Source: Deinococcus marmoris DSM 12784 (lineage in GTDB: Bacteria > Deinococcota > Deinococci > Deinococcales > Deinococcaceae). From it: DNA of 27,910 nucleotides. A model generated the notes under the pieces. That model was not told the DNA's origin. It did not search any database and was given only the letters and a program-made list of their open reading frames with translations. A program made the position numbers and the translations under genes. Shown here piece by piece: positions 15,089-22,758 of this stretch. Position 1 is the first letter of the stretch. Every line of letters begins with the position of its first letter. Location: positions 1-27,910 of the forward strand of contig NZ_JNIV01000063.1 in assembly GCF_000701405.1 (NCBI RefSeq). Direction: 5' to 3'.

Positions 15089-16675
15089 TCAGAAGCCGGC
15101 CACCTGACCATCGGTGCGCGATTCACTCCCGCCCGTCAACACGCCGCTCTCAGGGTCACGCCAGATCACCTGACCTCGCCCGAAGGCGTTTGGATTGAGC
15201 TGCACCCGAATGTCGTGTCCACGTGCCTGCAAGGCGCGCGCCGCCGCGCCGCCCAGTTCGTGTTCAACTTCCACCGTGGTCTTGCCCGTCCACTGCCAGC
15301 GGGGGGCGTCCAGCACCTGCTGGGGATTCATGCCGTACTTGACGGTATTGACGACGACCTGCAAGTGGCCCTGGGGCTGCATGAATCCGCCCATCACGCC
15401 GAACGGTCCCCGGGGAACACCGTCTGCACGGGTGAGGAATCCGGGAATAATGGTGTGGTAGGGCCGTTTGCGTGGAGCCAGCAGATTGGGATGCCCGGCC
15501 TCGAGAGAAAAGTTGTGCCCCCGGTTTTGCAGGGCAATGCCGGTGCCGGGAACCACAATCCCGCTCCCAAAGCCCATGTAGTTGCTCTGGATCAGGCTGA
15601 CCATCTGCCCGTCACGGTCCGCAGCGGCCAGGTAGACCGTCCCATGACTGTTTGGATCACCGGCCTGTGGGTCCAGGGCCTGGGCACTGATCTGGGCACG
15701 CCGGGACGCCAGGTAGCGCTCCGCCAGCAGGGCCTCAACCGGGACAGGCTGGTGTTGTGGATCGGCCACGTACCGGTGCGCGTCGACAAAGCCGAGTTTC
15801 ATGGCCTCGATCTGCAAATGCAGGCCCGCCGGGTCACCGTGCTGATCTGGGAGGTCCAGACCGTTGAGGATGCCCAGGGCCACCAGCGCGGCCAGTCCCT
15901 GACCGTTGGGCGGAATCTCCCAGAGTCGGTGGTCCTGGTAGGCCGTGCTGATGGGGGTCACCCACTCACTGCGGTGTTCGCCGAGATCGTCAAGACGCAG
16001 CAGCCCCCCGGTGGCGCGCGCGTAGGCGTCCATCTTGCGGGCCAGTTCTCCATCATAAAAATCCGCAGCAGCGCTGCTGGCAATGCGTTCCAGGGTGGCG
16101 GCATGGTCCGGGGACTGCCACATCTCGCCGGCCTGGGCCTGAAAGCCGGAGGGGGCAAACACCCGCCGCCACTCGTCAAATTCCGGTCCTGTACGGGAGA
16201 GGTGGGCCTGGATGCCCCGCCGCCAGTTCTCAGCCAGCACCGGAGACAGCGGATAGCCCGTCCGCGCGTAGTGGATGGCGGGAGCCAGCACCTGCTTGAA
16301 GGGCAGGCGGCCAAAGCGTTCGTGCAGGGCGGCCCAGCCCTGAGGTGCGCCGGGCACCGTGACTGGAAGCCAGCCGTGGGTGGGCATCTGTGCGCCGGAC
16401 AGCGCGGCCAGACTCAGGCCCTGCGGCGAGCGGCCCGAGGCATTCAGGCCGTGCAGGGTGCCGTCGTCCCAGACCAGCGCGAACAGGTCCCCGCCGATGC
16501 CGTTGCTGGTGGGTTCTACCACGGTCAGCGCGGCGGCGGTGGCAATCGCGGCGTCCACGGCGTTGCCGCCCTCGCGCAACAGATGGAGTCCGGCCTGTGC
16601 CGCCAGCGGTTGACTGGTGGCGACCATGCCCTGCCGGGCGTAGACCGGCTGGCGGGGAAGCGACTGAATCGACAT
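15089..16675 (-). CDS. ggt: Gamma-glutamyltranspeptidase family protein
   Basis: Ntn-hydrolase that cleaves gamma-glutamyl bonds after autoprocessing into two chains. 528 residues without signal peptide, so probably cytoplasmic. The N-terminal chain shows [34 protein letters not shown] (32-65) and [14 protein letters not shown]. The processing and nucleophile Thr is T346 in [14 protein letters not shown], followed by [27 protein letters not shown] and [15 protein letters not shown]. The motif around the Thr is the YwrD-like form rather than the E. coli TTHYS form, so the exact reaction (hydrolysis, transpeptidation, or a cephalosporin-acylase-like activity) is uncertain. It is the distal gene of the importer operon, 53 nt after the DppC-type permease, implying that imported gamma-glutamyl peptides are hydrolysed inside the cell. 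Confidence 0.9.
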   Translation of the reverse strand: MSIQSLPRQPVYARQGMVATSQPLAAQAGLHLLREGGNAVDAAIATAAALTVVEPTSNGIGGDLFALVWDDGTLHGLNASGRSPQGLSLAALSGAQMPTHGWLPVTVPGAPQGWAALHERFGRLPFKQVLAPAIHYARTGYPLSPVLAENWRRGIQAHLSRTGPEFDEWRRVFAPSGFQAQAGEMWQSPDHAATLERIASSAAADFYDGELARKMDAYARATGGLLRLDDLGEHRSEWVTPISTAYQDHRLWEIPPNGQGLAALVALGILNGLDLPDQHGDPAGLHLQIEAMKLGFVDAHRYVADPQHQPVPVEALLAERYLASRRAQISAQALDPQAGDPNSHGTVYLAAADRDGQMVSLIQSNYMGFGSGIVVPGTGIALQNRGHNFSLEAGHPNLLAPRKRPYHTIIPGFLTRADGVPRGPFGVMGGFMQPQGHLQVVVNTVKYGMNPQQVLDAPRWQWTGKTTVEVEHELGGAAARALQARGHDIRVQLNPNAFGRGQVIWRDPESGVLTGGSESRTDGQVAGF

Positions 16676-16728
16676 AGAAACCTCAGATGTTGAGAGTGGC
16701 TGGTGCCTTTTGAGTGTGAAGCGGCGCG

Positions 16729-17604
16729 TCAGGACCTGTGGCCGCGTGGGTCAAGCGCTTCCCGCAGTCCATCGCCGATCAGGTTGAAGGCCAGGACGGC
16801 CAGGAAAATGGCGAGGCCGGGAAACAGCGCCATCCACGGCGCGTCGGTCAGGTAGCCGCGCGCGGCGTTGAGCATGGAACCCCAACTGGGCGCGGGCGGC
16901 TGGATGCCCAGGCCCAGGAAGGACAGGCTGGCCTCGGCCAGGATCGCGTTGGCGATGGCCAGCGAGGTCTGCACGATCAGTGCTCCGCTGATGTTGGGCA
17001 GCAGGTGACGGCCAATCAGGCGACCGTCGCCTGCCCCCAGCGCCTGCGCCGCCTGAACGTAGTCGCGCTCCCGCTGCGACAGCACCTCGCCGCGCGTGAT
17101 GCGGGCGAAGGCGGGCGCGGTCACGATGGCAATGGCGATCATGGTGTTTTGCAAACTGGGGCCGAGAATGGCCGCCAGCGCAATTGCCAGCACCAGGAAG
17201 GGCAAGGCCAGCAGCGCGTCCACCACCCGCATCAGCAGGTCGTCCAGCCAGCCGCCGACGTACCCGGCGACCAGGCCGATGCCCCCGCCAAAGACCAGCG
17301 CCAGCGTCACGGAGATCAGCCCGGCGCTCAGGGACACCCGCGCCCCGTAGACCACCCTCGAAAAGATGTCGCGCCCCAGCTCGTCGGCCCCAAAGAGGTG
17401 AGCAGCGCCGGGAGCCGCCCGCAAATCGGAGAAAAAGATCTGTGCCGGATCAAAGGGGGCCACCCACGGGGCCAGAAGCGCAGAGACAGCGAAGACCGTC
17501 AGCACGATAAGCCCCATCACGGCCAGCTTGTTGCTCAGGAATCGCCGCAGGGGTGCAGGCAGACGGCGCTTGGCCGGAGGCGTCTTGGAGAGCGCCGTGG
17601 TCAT
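16729..17604 (-). CDS. Peptide/glutathione-type ABC transporter permease, DppC/GsiD family
   Basis: 291 residues. N-terminal basic tail, first helix (LAVMGLIVLTVFAVSALLAPWV), then LFGADELGRDIFSRVVYGARVSL, the DppC-type periplasmic start, followed by five more helices. The EAA loop reads DYVQAAQALGAGDGRLIGRHLLPNISG, and ASLSFLGLGIQPPAPSWGSMLN is the conserved C-terminal signature. It pairs with the permease 42 nt upstream. The permease-to-ggt order and co-direction support a role in gamma-glutamyl peptide or glutathione uptake. Substrate assignment is contextual. Confidence 0.92.
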   Translation of the reverse strand: MTTALSKTPPAKRRLPAPLRRFLSNKLAVMGLIVLTVFAVSALLAPWVAPFDPAQIFFSDLRAAPGAAHLFGADELGRDIFSRVVYGARVSLSAGLISVTLALVFGGGIGLVAGYVGGWLDDLLMRVVDALLALPFLVLAIALAAILGPSLQNTMIAIAIVTAPAFARITRGEVLSQRERDYVQAAQALGAGDGRLIGRHLLPNISGALIVQTSLAIANAILAEASLSFLGLGIQPPAPSWGSMLNAARGYLTDAPWMALFPGLAIFLAVLAFNLIGDGLREALDPRGHRS

Positions 17605-17621
17605 CTTTTTTCACACATCAG

Positions 17622-17651
17622 TGCCGCTCCCTCAGTTGCCGCTCCATCAGT
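17622..17651. repeat. 15-bp imperfect tandem duplication across the end of the DppB-type gene
   Basis: TGCCGCTCCCTCAGT (17622-17636) is followed at once by TGCCGCTCCATCAGT (17637-17651), one mismatch. The second copy contains the stop codon of the permease gene (TCA on the plus strand at 17647-17649). Probably replication slippage. Confidence 0.7.
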
Positions 17652-18591
17652 TGTACCGGATGCGCGGGTCGACCGCCGCGTAGCTCAGATCCACCAGAAA
17701 ACTGACCAGGAAGACCGCCACCGCCGAGACCAGCACCACACCCTGAATCACAGGCAGGTCACGGGTAAACACGGCGTCCACCAGCAGCCGTCCGAAACCG
17801 GGGATACTGAAAATCTGCTCGGTGATCACGGCCCCGCCCAGCAGGCCGCCCAGTTGCAGGCCAAAAGCGGTCAGGAAGGGAATCAGCGCGTTCCTGAGCG
17901 CATGCTTAGAGGTAACCTGCCGCGCCGTAAGGCCCTTGGCGTGGGCAGTTCGCACGTAGTCCTGCGTCAGCGTCTCGCTGAGGCTGGAGCGCAGATAACG
18001 CGTCAGCACCGCCCCTGAGCCGACGCCCAGCGTGATGGCAGGCAGCAGCAACAACAGCAGATTGCGCCCTGGATTCTCCAGCAGGCTGGTGTAACCGCTG
18101 GCTGGAATCCAGGCGAGCTGAATGCTGAACAGATAGATCAGCAAAATGCCCAGAAAGAAGTTGGGCAGACTGATGCCCGACAGTGCCAGGAGCGTCAGCA
18201 CCCGGTCGATCCAGGTGTTGCGCCGCATCGCGCTGATGATTCCAGCGGGCAGCGAGATCAGCAGCGAGATCAGCATGGCGAACAGCGAGAGTTCCAGCGT
18301 CACCGGCAGTTTCTGGGCAATCAGTTTGCTCACGCTGCTGTTGTCGGTCAGGCTGGTGCCGAAATCCAGCCGCACGGCCCCCGCCAGCCAGCTCAGGTAC
18401 TGCTGCGGCAGCGAGCGGTCCAGCCCCAGCGAGCGGCGCAACTCGGCCAGCGCCTGTGGCGTGGCCTCCTGGCCCAGAATCAGCCGGGCCGGGTCACCGG
18501 GGAGCAGCTTGACCATCGCGAACACGATCACCGTAACGATCAGCAGCGTGGGAATGGACGACAGCAGACGGCGGAACGCGAAAACAGCCAC
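17647..18591 (-). CDS. Peptide/glutathione-type ABC transporter permease, DppB/GsiC family
   Basis: 314 residues with the DppB start pattern FRRLLSSIPTLLIVTVIVFAMVKLLPGDPA, the ILGQEATPQALAELRRSLGLDRSLPQQY periplasmic segment common in GsiC/DppB proteins, and six hydrophobic helices. The coupling loop is DYVRTAHAKGLTARQVTSKHALRNALIP, and the end reads YAAVDPRIRYN, matching the family's conserved tail. It lies 69 nt after the substrate-binding protein gene. The operon contains no ATPase gene, so this permease pair must borrow nucleotide-binding subunits encoded elsewhere, possibly those at 4682-6759. Confidence 0.93.
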   Translation of the reverse strand: MAVFAFRRLLSSIPTLLIVTVIVFAMVKLLPGDPARLILGQEATPQALAELRRSLGLDRSLPQQYLSWLAGAVRLDFGTSLTDNSSVSKLIAQKLPVTLELSLFAMLISLLISLPAGIISAMRRNTWIDRVLTLLALSGISLPNFFLGILLIYLFSIQLAWIPASGYTSLLENPGRNLLLLLLPAITLGVGSGAVLTRYLRSSLSETLTQDYVRTAHAKGLTARQVTSKHALRNALIPFLTAFGLQLGGLLGGAVITEQIFSIPGFGRLLVDAVFTRDLPVIQGVVLVSAVAVFLVSFLVDLSYAAVDPRIRYN

Positions 18592-18660
18592 TGGACCTCC
18601 TGGTGTGGAATGCGCGAAAGGGACGAACCTTCAATCTTGCCCGTCCCTGCGAGGCGTTCG

Positions 18661-20139
18661 TTACTTCAGGTCGACGTCTTTAAACCGGATGATGCCGTCC
18701 GGGATGGGTTTGAGGCCCGTCATTCCCTTGACGCTCGCCACCAGATTGCGCTGGAAATAGACCCAGGTGTACGGCGTGTCGCTGATGATGGTCCCCAGCG
18801 CGACGTTGTAGGTGGCCGCGCGGGCGGACATGGCGGTCTGGGCGCGGGCCTTGGCGAGCAACCCGTCCACCGTCTTGTTGCTGTAGCCGGCCTGATTGTT
18901 AGTGCCCTTGGTCGTGAAGAAGTCGTAGATGTTGCCGTCGGGATCGGGGCGTCCGCTCCAGCCCAGCATCAGGGCGTCGTAGTCCTGCTTGTCGGCGCGG
19001 TCAAGCAGCGTGCCGAACTCCACCTGCTCGATCTTGGCGGTGATGCCGGCCTGCGCGAACATGGCCTGGTACACCTGCGCCAGTTGTGTGTTCACGCTGC
19101 CAGGTGCCGTCAGAAGCGTGAAGGACAGGGGCTTCCCGCCCAGTTTCTGCTTGGCGAGGGCGACATTGGGCTTCTGGACCGTGATGGCCGAGGACGCGGC
19201 GGGCGTGCCAGGGGGAAAGGGACCGGCGGCAGGAGTGACGGTGCCGTAGAAGATGCTCTTGGCAATCGCCTCGCGGTCGATGGTGGCCGCCACCGCCTGC
19301 CGGAAGTTCTTGTTGTTGAACGGCGCGCGGGTCACGTTGAACCACACGCCCTGGAAGCCGATGCCGGGGTAGTTCAGCACGCTGAATTTGGTGTTCTGCT
19401 CCAGCTTGCTGATGTCCTTGGGGTCAATCGGGGTGATGGCCTGCACCGCGCCGGACAGCAGGTTGGCGTAGCGCACGTCACCGTCGGCAAAGGGACGGTA
19501 GATGAGCTTGTCGATCTTGGGCGCGCCGTCCCAGTAGCTCTTGTTGGCGTTCAGGGTGATGTTGTCCTGGCGCACGCGGCTGACAAAGGTGAACGGGCCG
19601 CTGCCCACCGGGGAGTTCTGGAAATCGGCTCCGGCCTTCCTGGCCGCCGTGGGCGAAACGATCATTCCCGCGCGGTCCGTCAGCACCGCCAGCAGCGGAC
19701 CATAAGGCTGCGACAGGTTGATCTGGACGGTCTGGGCGTCAATGACCTTGACTTCCTTGATGCTGCTCATCTCGTTCTTGCGGGCGCTGCCTTCCAGCGT
19801 CCGGTTGCGGTCCAGGCCATACTTGACGGCGGCGGCGTCCAGCACCGTGCCATCGGTGAACTTCACGCCCCCCTTGAGTTTAAAGGTGTAGGTCAGGCCA
19901 CTGTTGGTGACCTTCCACGACGTGGCCAGTGCCGGAACCACCTTGAGGTTCACGTCCAGGTCCACCAGTTTGTCAAAAATCTGGTTCATCACCTGCCGGT
20001 CTACCAGCGCGGTAGACAGCGCCGGGTCCAGGCGGGGCGGATCGGCGTCCAGCCCCACCGTCAGGGTCTGGGCCGAGGCGGAAGCGGCGCTCAGGCAGGC
20101 GGCGCTCAGAAAGGCCATCAGGTACTGGGATTTACGCAT
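18661..20139 (-). CDS. ABC transporter substrate-binding protein, family 5 (Dpp/Gsi type)
   Basis: 492 residues with a cleavable signal peptide (MRKSQYLMAFLSAACLSAASASA, probable cut near residue 23). Family-5 landmarks: DADPPRLDPALSTALVDRQVMNQIFDKLVDLD, LKGGVKFTDGTVLDAAAVKYGLDRNRT, PVGSGPFTFVSRV, NFRQAVAATIDREAIAKSIFYG, and LMLGWSGRPDPDGNIYDFF. The last two stretches resemble GsiB/DppA-type glutathione and dipeptide receptors more than the protein at 1198-2778. Its ATG lies inside the end of the regulator gene (8-nt overlap), preceded by AAGGAG, so regulator and receptor are coupled. With ggt in the operon, a gamma-glutamyl ligand is the best guess. Confidence 0.92.
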   Translation of the reverse strand: MRKSQYLMAFLSAACLSAASASAQTLTVGLDADPPRLDPALSTALVDRQVMNQIFDKLVDLDVNLKVVPALATSWKVTNSGLTYTFKLKGGVKFTDGTVLDAAAVKYGLDRNRTLEGSARKNEMSSIKEVKVIDAQTVQINLSQPYGPLLAVLTDRAGMIVSPTAARKAGADFQNSPVGSGPFTFVSRVRQDNITLNANKSYWDGAPKIDKLIYRPFADGDVRYANLLSGAVQAITPIDPKDISKLEQNTKFSVLNYPGIGFQGVWFNVTRAPFNNKNFRQAVAATIDREAIAKSIFYGTVTPAAGPFPPGTPAASSAITVQKPNVALAKQKLGGKPLSFTLLTAPGSVNTQLAQVYQAMFAQAGITAKIEQVEFGTLLDRADKQDYDALMLGWSGRPDPDGNIYDFFTTKGTNNQAGYSNKTVDGLLAKARAQTAMSARAATYNVALGTIISDTPYTWVYFQRNLVASVKGMTGLKPIPDGIIRFKDVDLK

Positions 20140-20839
20140 TGTCTTCTCCTTGATCCATGAGGGGGGCGGCGTGACGGCGGACTGATCTCAGGTGGGCGAG
20201 CATGGCCTGACGGGCGGCCTGCGGTGAGGCGCTGGCAATCGCTTCAACCACGGCGCGATGTTCTGAAATGGTCAATTCGGGGCGGTCACCCACGACCTGA
20301 TCTCGCAACTGGGTCATCAGGGAGCGCAGGGTGTCCAGAACAAGCATGACAACCTCGTTGCCAGCGATCTGCGCGATCAAGCCATGAAAGATCAGGTCTT
20401 CATCACTCAGCTTGATCTGACGTGACCGGGCAGTCTCCTGACACTCAAGGCACAGACGCAGTTGGGCGATCTGGGCTGGCGTGGCGCGGGCGGCAGCCTG
20501 GGCGGCCACTTCTGGCTCCATCATCTGGCGGAACTCGAGGAGATGGGCGACGTTCTGCGGCGAGCGGATCAACATGCCCTGGAAGGGCTGGGTCAGGTGG
20601 GCAGCGGAAGGTTCGCGGACAAAAACGCCGTTGCCCTGACGCGCTTCCAGGTGTCCAAGAACTTCCAGGCGCGCGATGCCGTCTCGCAAGCTGGTGCGGG
20701 AAATACTCATCTGCTCGGCCAGAACGCGTTCAGGTGGCAGCCGTTGACCAGCTTTAAACCCTTCACGCAAGATCAGAGCCAGCAGTTCCTCAGCGGCGCT
20801 GGTGGCCAGCTTCTGCTGCTTTATGGGTTGCGCCGTCAT
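20132..20839 (-). CDS. GntR-family regulator with FCD effector domain
   Basis: 235 residues. Winged helix-turn-helix at about 12-75 (LPPERVLAEQMSISRTSLRDGIARLEVLGHLEARQGNGVFV), then an all-helical FCD domain (about 95-225) with LLEFRQMMEPEVAAQAA, DLIFHGLIAQIAGN and SEHRAVVEAIASASPQAARQAM; the Asp, His and second His of the usual metal/carboxylate pocket are present. FCD regulators bind small carboxylates or amino-acid derivatives. GGAGG stands just before the ATG. A perfect FadR-type palindrome lies 33 bp upstream (20872-20882), suggesting autoregulation and control of the divergent acetamidase. First gene of the gamma-glutamyl operon. Confidence 0.92.
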   Translation of the reverse strand: MTAQPIKQQKLATSAAEELLALILREGFKAGQRLPPERVLAEQMSISRTSLRDGIARLEVLGHLEARQGNGVFVREPSAAHLTQPFQGMLIRSPQNVAHLLEFRQMMEPEVAAQAAARATPAQIAQLRLCLECQETARSRQIKLSDEDLIFHGLIAQIAGNEVVMLVLDTLRSLMTQLRDQVVGDRPELTISEHRAVVEAIASASPQAARQAMLAHLRSVRRHAAPLMDQGEDNA

Positions 20840-21033
20840 CTCGCCTCCTCTTCCTTAAGTTTGAGGTCCAGTGGTAGGACCAATTTGGGATACACTGAGC
20901 TTACGACTTCAACGAATTGGAATGCGCCCTTGTCTAGCCCGATGGAAGACCGCGTTGAGTTCACGTCGTCGAAGCTGTCACAGATCAATCTGCCCCGGTC
21001 GGAGCAACTGCGTTCAATAATGGGAGGATCACC
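20840..21033. promoter_or_regulatory. Divergent control region between the FCD regulator and acetamidase genes
   Basis: This 194-bp region must hold both promoters. Ribosome binding sites are clear on both sides: GGAGG upstream of the regulator and GGGAGG at about 21021-21026 before the acetamidase. TACACT at 20891-20896 is a possible -10 for the plus strand, but no good -35 at 17 bp was found, so promoters are unresolved. The palindrome is annotated separately. Confidence 0.5.
20872..20882. promoter_or_regulatory. FadR-type operator TGGTAGGACCA
   Basis: TGGT-AGG-ACCA is a perfect inverted repeat with the spacing and core (GT-N3-AC) described for FadR-subfamily GntR regulators. The adjacent regulator (20132-20839) belongs to that subfamily, and the site sits 33 bp before its start codon, where binding would block transcription. 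It is the only such site I noticed in the divergent region. Confidence 0.6.
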
Positions 21034-21963
21034 ATGAAGTCCAGACCCAAATGCACCATCCACGACCACCATTACGGCTGGGACAACAGCCTGCCGCCCG
21101 CGCTGGAAGTCGAGAGCGGTGAGACCATCGAATTCGAGGTCATCGATTCCGGCGGCGGGCAGTTCACCCCTGCGTCCACCTCTTCCGATGTGACCGCGCT
21201 GGATTTCTCGAAAATCAATCCAGTGACCGGCCCGGTCTACGTACACGGGGCGGAACCGGGCGACGCATTGCAGGTGGACATTCTGGAATTCCGGCCCTCG
21301 GGCTTCGGCTGGACGGCCATCATTCCAGGTTTCGGCTTGCTGGCGGATGAATTCGCCGAGCCTTATCTCAAGCTGTGGCAGTACGGCGACAGTTCGGCGG
21401 AGTTCCTGCCGGGTATCCGGGTGCCGGTGCGGCCCTTTCCCGGCACCATCGGCAACGCGCCCGCCGAGGCAGGCCATCACTCCGTCGTGCCGCCGAGGTC
21501 CGTGGGGGGCAACATGGACATCCGGGATCTGACGGCAGGGTCCACGCTGCACCTGCCCGTTGCCGTGCCTGGGGCACTGTTCTCGGTGGGCGACACCCAC
21601 GCAGCCCAGGGTGACGGTGAGGTCTGCGGCACCGCCATCGAATCGGCCATGCACGTCACGCTGCGTTTTACACTGAAGAAAGCGGCACACCTGAAAACGC
21701 CGCGTTTCTCGACACCTGGACCCGTCACGGGGCACATTGACGGGGCCGGATATCAGGTCACCACGGGCATCGGGCCAGACCTGTACGCTGCCGCACAGGA
21801 CGCCACCCGCTCGATGGTGGATTTCATGACAGCCGAGTATGGTCTGTCACTACAGGAAGCCTATCTGCTGTGCAGCGTGGCGGCGGACCTGCGCATCAGC
21901 GAGATCGTGGACGCGCCCAACTGGCTGGTCAGCCTGTATCTGCCCAGAGGCATCTTCATCTAG
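21034..21963 (+). CDS. Acetamidase/formamidase family protein (FmdA/AmdA)
   Basis: 309 residues. FmdA_AmdA family enzymes hydrolyse formamide or acetamide to ammonia and the acid in the cytoplasm. Family landmarks seen: VESGETIEFEVIDSGGGQ, NPVTGPVYVHGAEPGDALQVDILEF, GNAPAEAGHHSVVPPRSVGGNMDIRDLTAGSTLHLPV, FSVGDTHAAQGDGEVCGTAIE, and VDFMTAEYGLSLQEAYLLCSVAADLRISEIVD. Length and motif order are complete. The ATG has GGGAGG 8 nt upstream. It is transcribed away from the FCD regulator and probably shares its operator. The natural substrate may be another short amide; link to the gamma-glutamyl operon is by position only. Confidence 0.93.
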   Translation: MKSRPKCTIHDHHYGWDNSLPPALEVESGETIEFEVIDSGGGQFTPASTSSDVTALDFSKINPVTGPVYVHGAEPGDALQVDILEFRPSGFGWTAIIPGFGLLADEFAEPYLKLWQYGDSSAEFLPGIRVPVRPFPGTIGNAPAEAGHHSVVPPRSVGGNMDIRDLTAGSTLHLPVAVPGALFSVGDTHAAQGDGEVCGTAIESAMHVTLRFTLKKAAHLKTPRFSTPGPVTGHIDGAGYQVTTGIGPDLYAAAQDATRSMVDFMTAEYGLSLQEAYLLCSVAADLRISEIVDAPNWLVSLYLPRGIFI

Positions 21964-22004
21964 GCGCGTGCCGCGTATTGGAGTCCACTTGCCGGATCGT
22001 GCGC

Positions 22005-22051
22005 TGACAGGCGCACGCGGTCTCCGCGCCAGGACGGCACGCCGCCTGTCA
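22005..22051 (+). terminator. Large GC-rich stem-loop after the acetamidase gene
   Basis: TGACAGGCG (22005-22013) pairs with CGCCTGTCA (22043-22051), enclosing a smaller hairpin CGCGG-TCT-CCGCG. It lies 42 bp after the stop codon. No T-run follows, so it may be a weak terminator or processing structure rather than a full terminator. Apart from this hairpin I see no gene in 21964-22120. Confidence 0.4.
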
Positions 22052-22120
22052 TGCGCAGGGCTGGGACGCGGCGGCAGTGCTGGCCCTGGCCCATCTGCTG
22101 GAGATGGCTCTACCGAAGTC

Positions 22121-22560
22121 TGGGGCTGCCCCGCTATTGCGGCGTTGAGGTTGTGCAACTTTAGCCTGGCGTTCGAATTCGTGAGGTGTCATACGGACTC
22201 CGATTAAAAGGTGTTGAAAACACCTGGAAATCCGAACGGAGTGAGCAGGAGAAAAACGGGTTCCGGGCGTGGAGTGCGGGAATCGGCGCTGTCCCGATTT
22301 CTGCGCGAAACAGACGGAATCCGTATCAGGTAGCCCAGTGTGGAGTGGCGGCGCTATCGGTTGTGGAAAACCAGGGTGTATTCGAAGATGGCCTGCCGGG
22401 CCACCGTGTGGTTCTCGAACAGCTCTCTTTTCAGGGAGCTGAAAAAGCTCTGCACGACAGCGTTGTCCCAGCAATCCCCCTTCCGACTCATTCTCCCCTT
22501 GGCCCGCAGGCGGGCCAATTCTTCTTGAAACACCCGACTGGTGTACTGGGCAGATTCAAG
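22121..22560 (-). pseudogene. IS3-family transposase orfB, 3' part, split by a MITE
   Basis: From about 22556 the minus strand reads QYTSRVFQEELARLRAKGRMSRKGDCWDNAVVQSFFSSLKRELF, the C-terminal catalytic part of IS3 OrfB including the last acidic residue of the DDE set (E in the SFF-SLKRE helix). It continues ...EYTLVFHNR, meets an in-frame TAG where relatives usually have an aromatic or Lys codon, then RRHSTLGYL. The MITE interrupts next; if it and one TCA copy are removed the frame continues LTPHEFERQAKVA, the standard family ending. A possible IS end lies near 22121 (TGGGGCTGCCCC). The N-terminal ~200 residues of OrfB are missing. Confidence 0.85.
22192..22325. mobile_element. 134-bp MITE related to the IS630-type element at the right edge
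   Basis: The ends are inverted repeats: TACGGACTCCG on the left and, read inward from the right, TACGGATTCCG (10 of 11 match). It is flanked by TCA on both sides (22189-22191 and 22326-22328). Its left 16 bp are identical to the outer end of the IS630-type element at 27559. A perfect hairpin AGGTGTT-GAA-AACACCT lies inside (22209-22225). It has no coding capacity, so it is a non-autonomous element. Confidence 0.75.
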
Positions 22561-22758
22561 CTGTCGTCGCAACAGCAGCGTGAATGTCGTGCAGCACTTG
22601 ACTCATGCAGCTTTCTCCTTGAAGGGTGCGCGCCCGAACCGACTTCCGGCCCTGCCCTGAGCCTTTCAACCCGGACCGAAGAAACAGTCCAGAAACTGTG
22701 GAGAATCGCCACAGATGTGGACCTGCACCGCCACGGGACAAGTCCACTGATCTTGTCT
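22561..22758. other. No supported gene; short start-like frame truncated by IS3 sequence
   Basis: On the minus strand AAGGAG (about 22615-22620) precedes an ATG at 22606 that opens MSQVLHDIHAAVATTA and stops at 22556, just where IS3 OrfB sequence begins. It may be the 5' scrap of a gene cut by recombination. A weak inverted repeat CTGTGG/CCACAG (22696-22714) lies downstream of the PepSY gene. Nothing else recognised. Confidence 0.3.

Noticed and set aside
15026..16693. 555-residue plus-strand open frame opposite ggt
   Set aside because: Mirror frame of a high-GC gene; Arg/Gly/His-rich composition, no family features, while the minus strand gives a complete GGT.
16738..18018. 426-residue plus-strand frame opposite the two permeases
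   Set aside because: Spans two real permease genes and their gap in antisense, with Gln/His/Arg-rich low-complexity sequence.
18610..20160. 516-residue plus-strand open frame opposite the substrate-binding protein
   Set aside because: Antisense shadow; the minus frame has a signal peptide and family-5 motifs.
21839..22207. 122-residue plus-strand frame overlapping the acetamidase end
   Set aside because: Out of frame with the acetamidase and Arg/Gly-rich; ends inside the MITE.
22189..22328. TA target duplication for the MITE, as usual for IS630 elements
   Set aside because: With TA the restored IS3 sequence would be out of frame; with TCA it restores a standard OrfB ending, so the 3-bp version is preferred.
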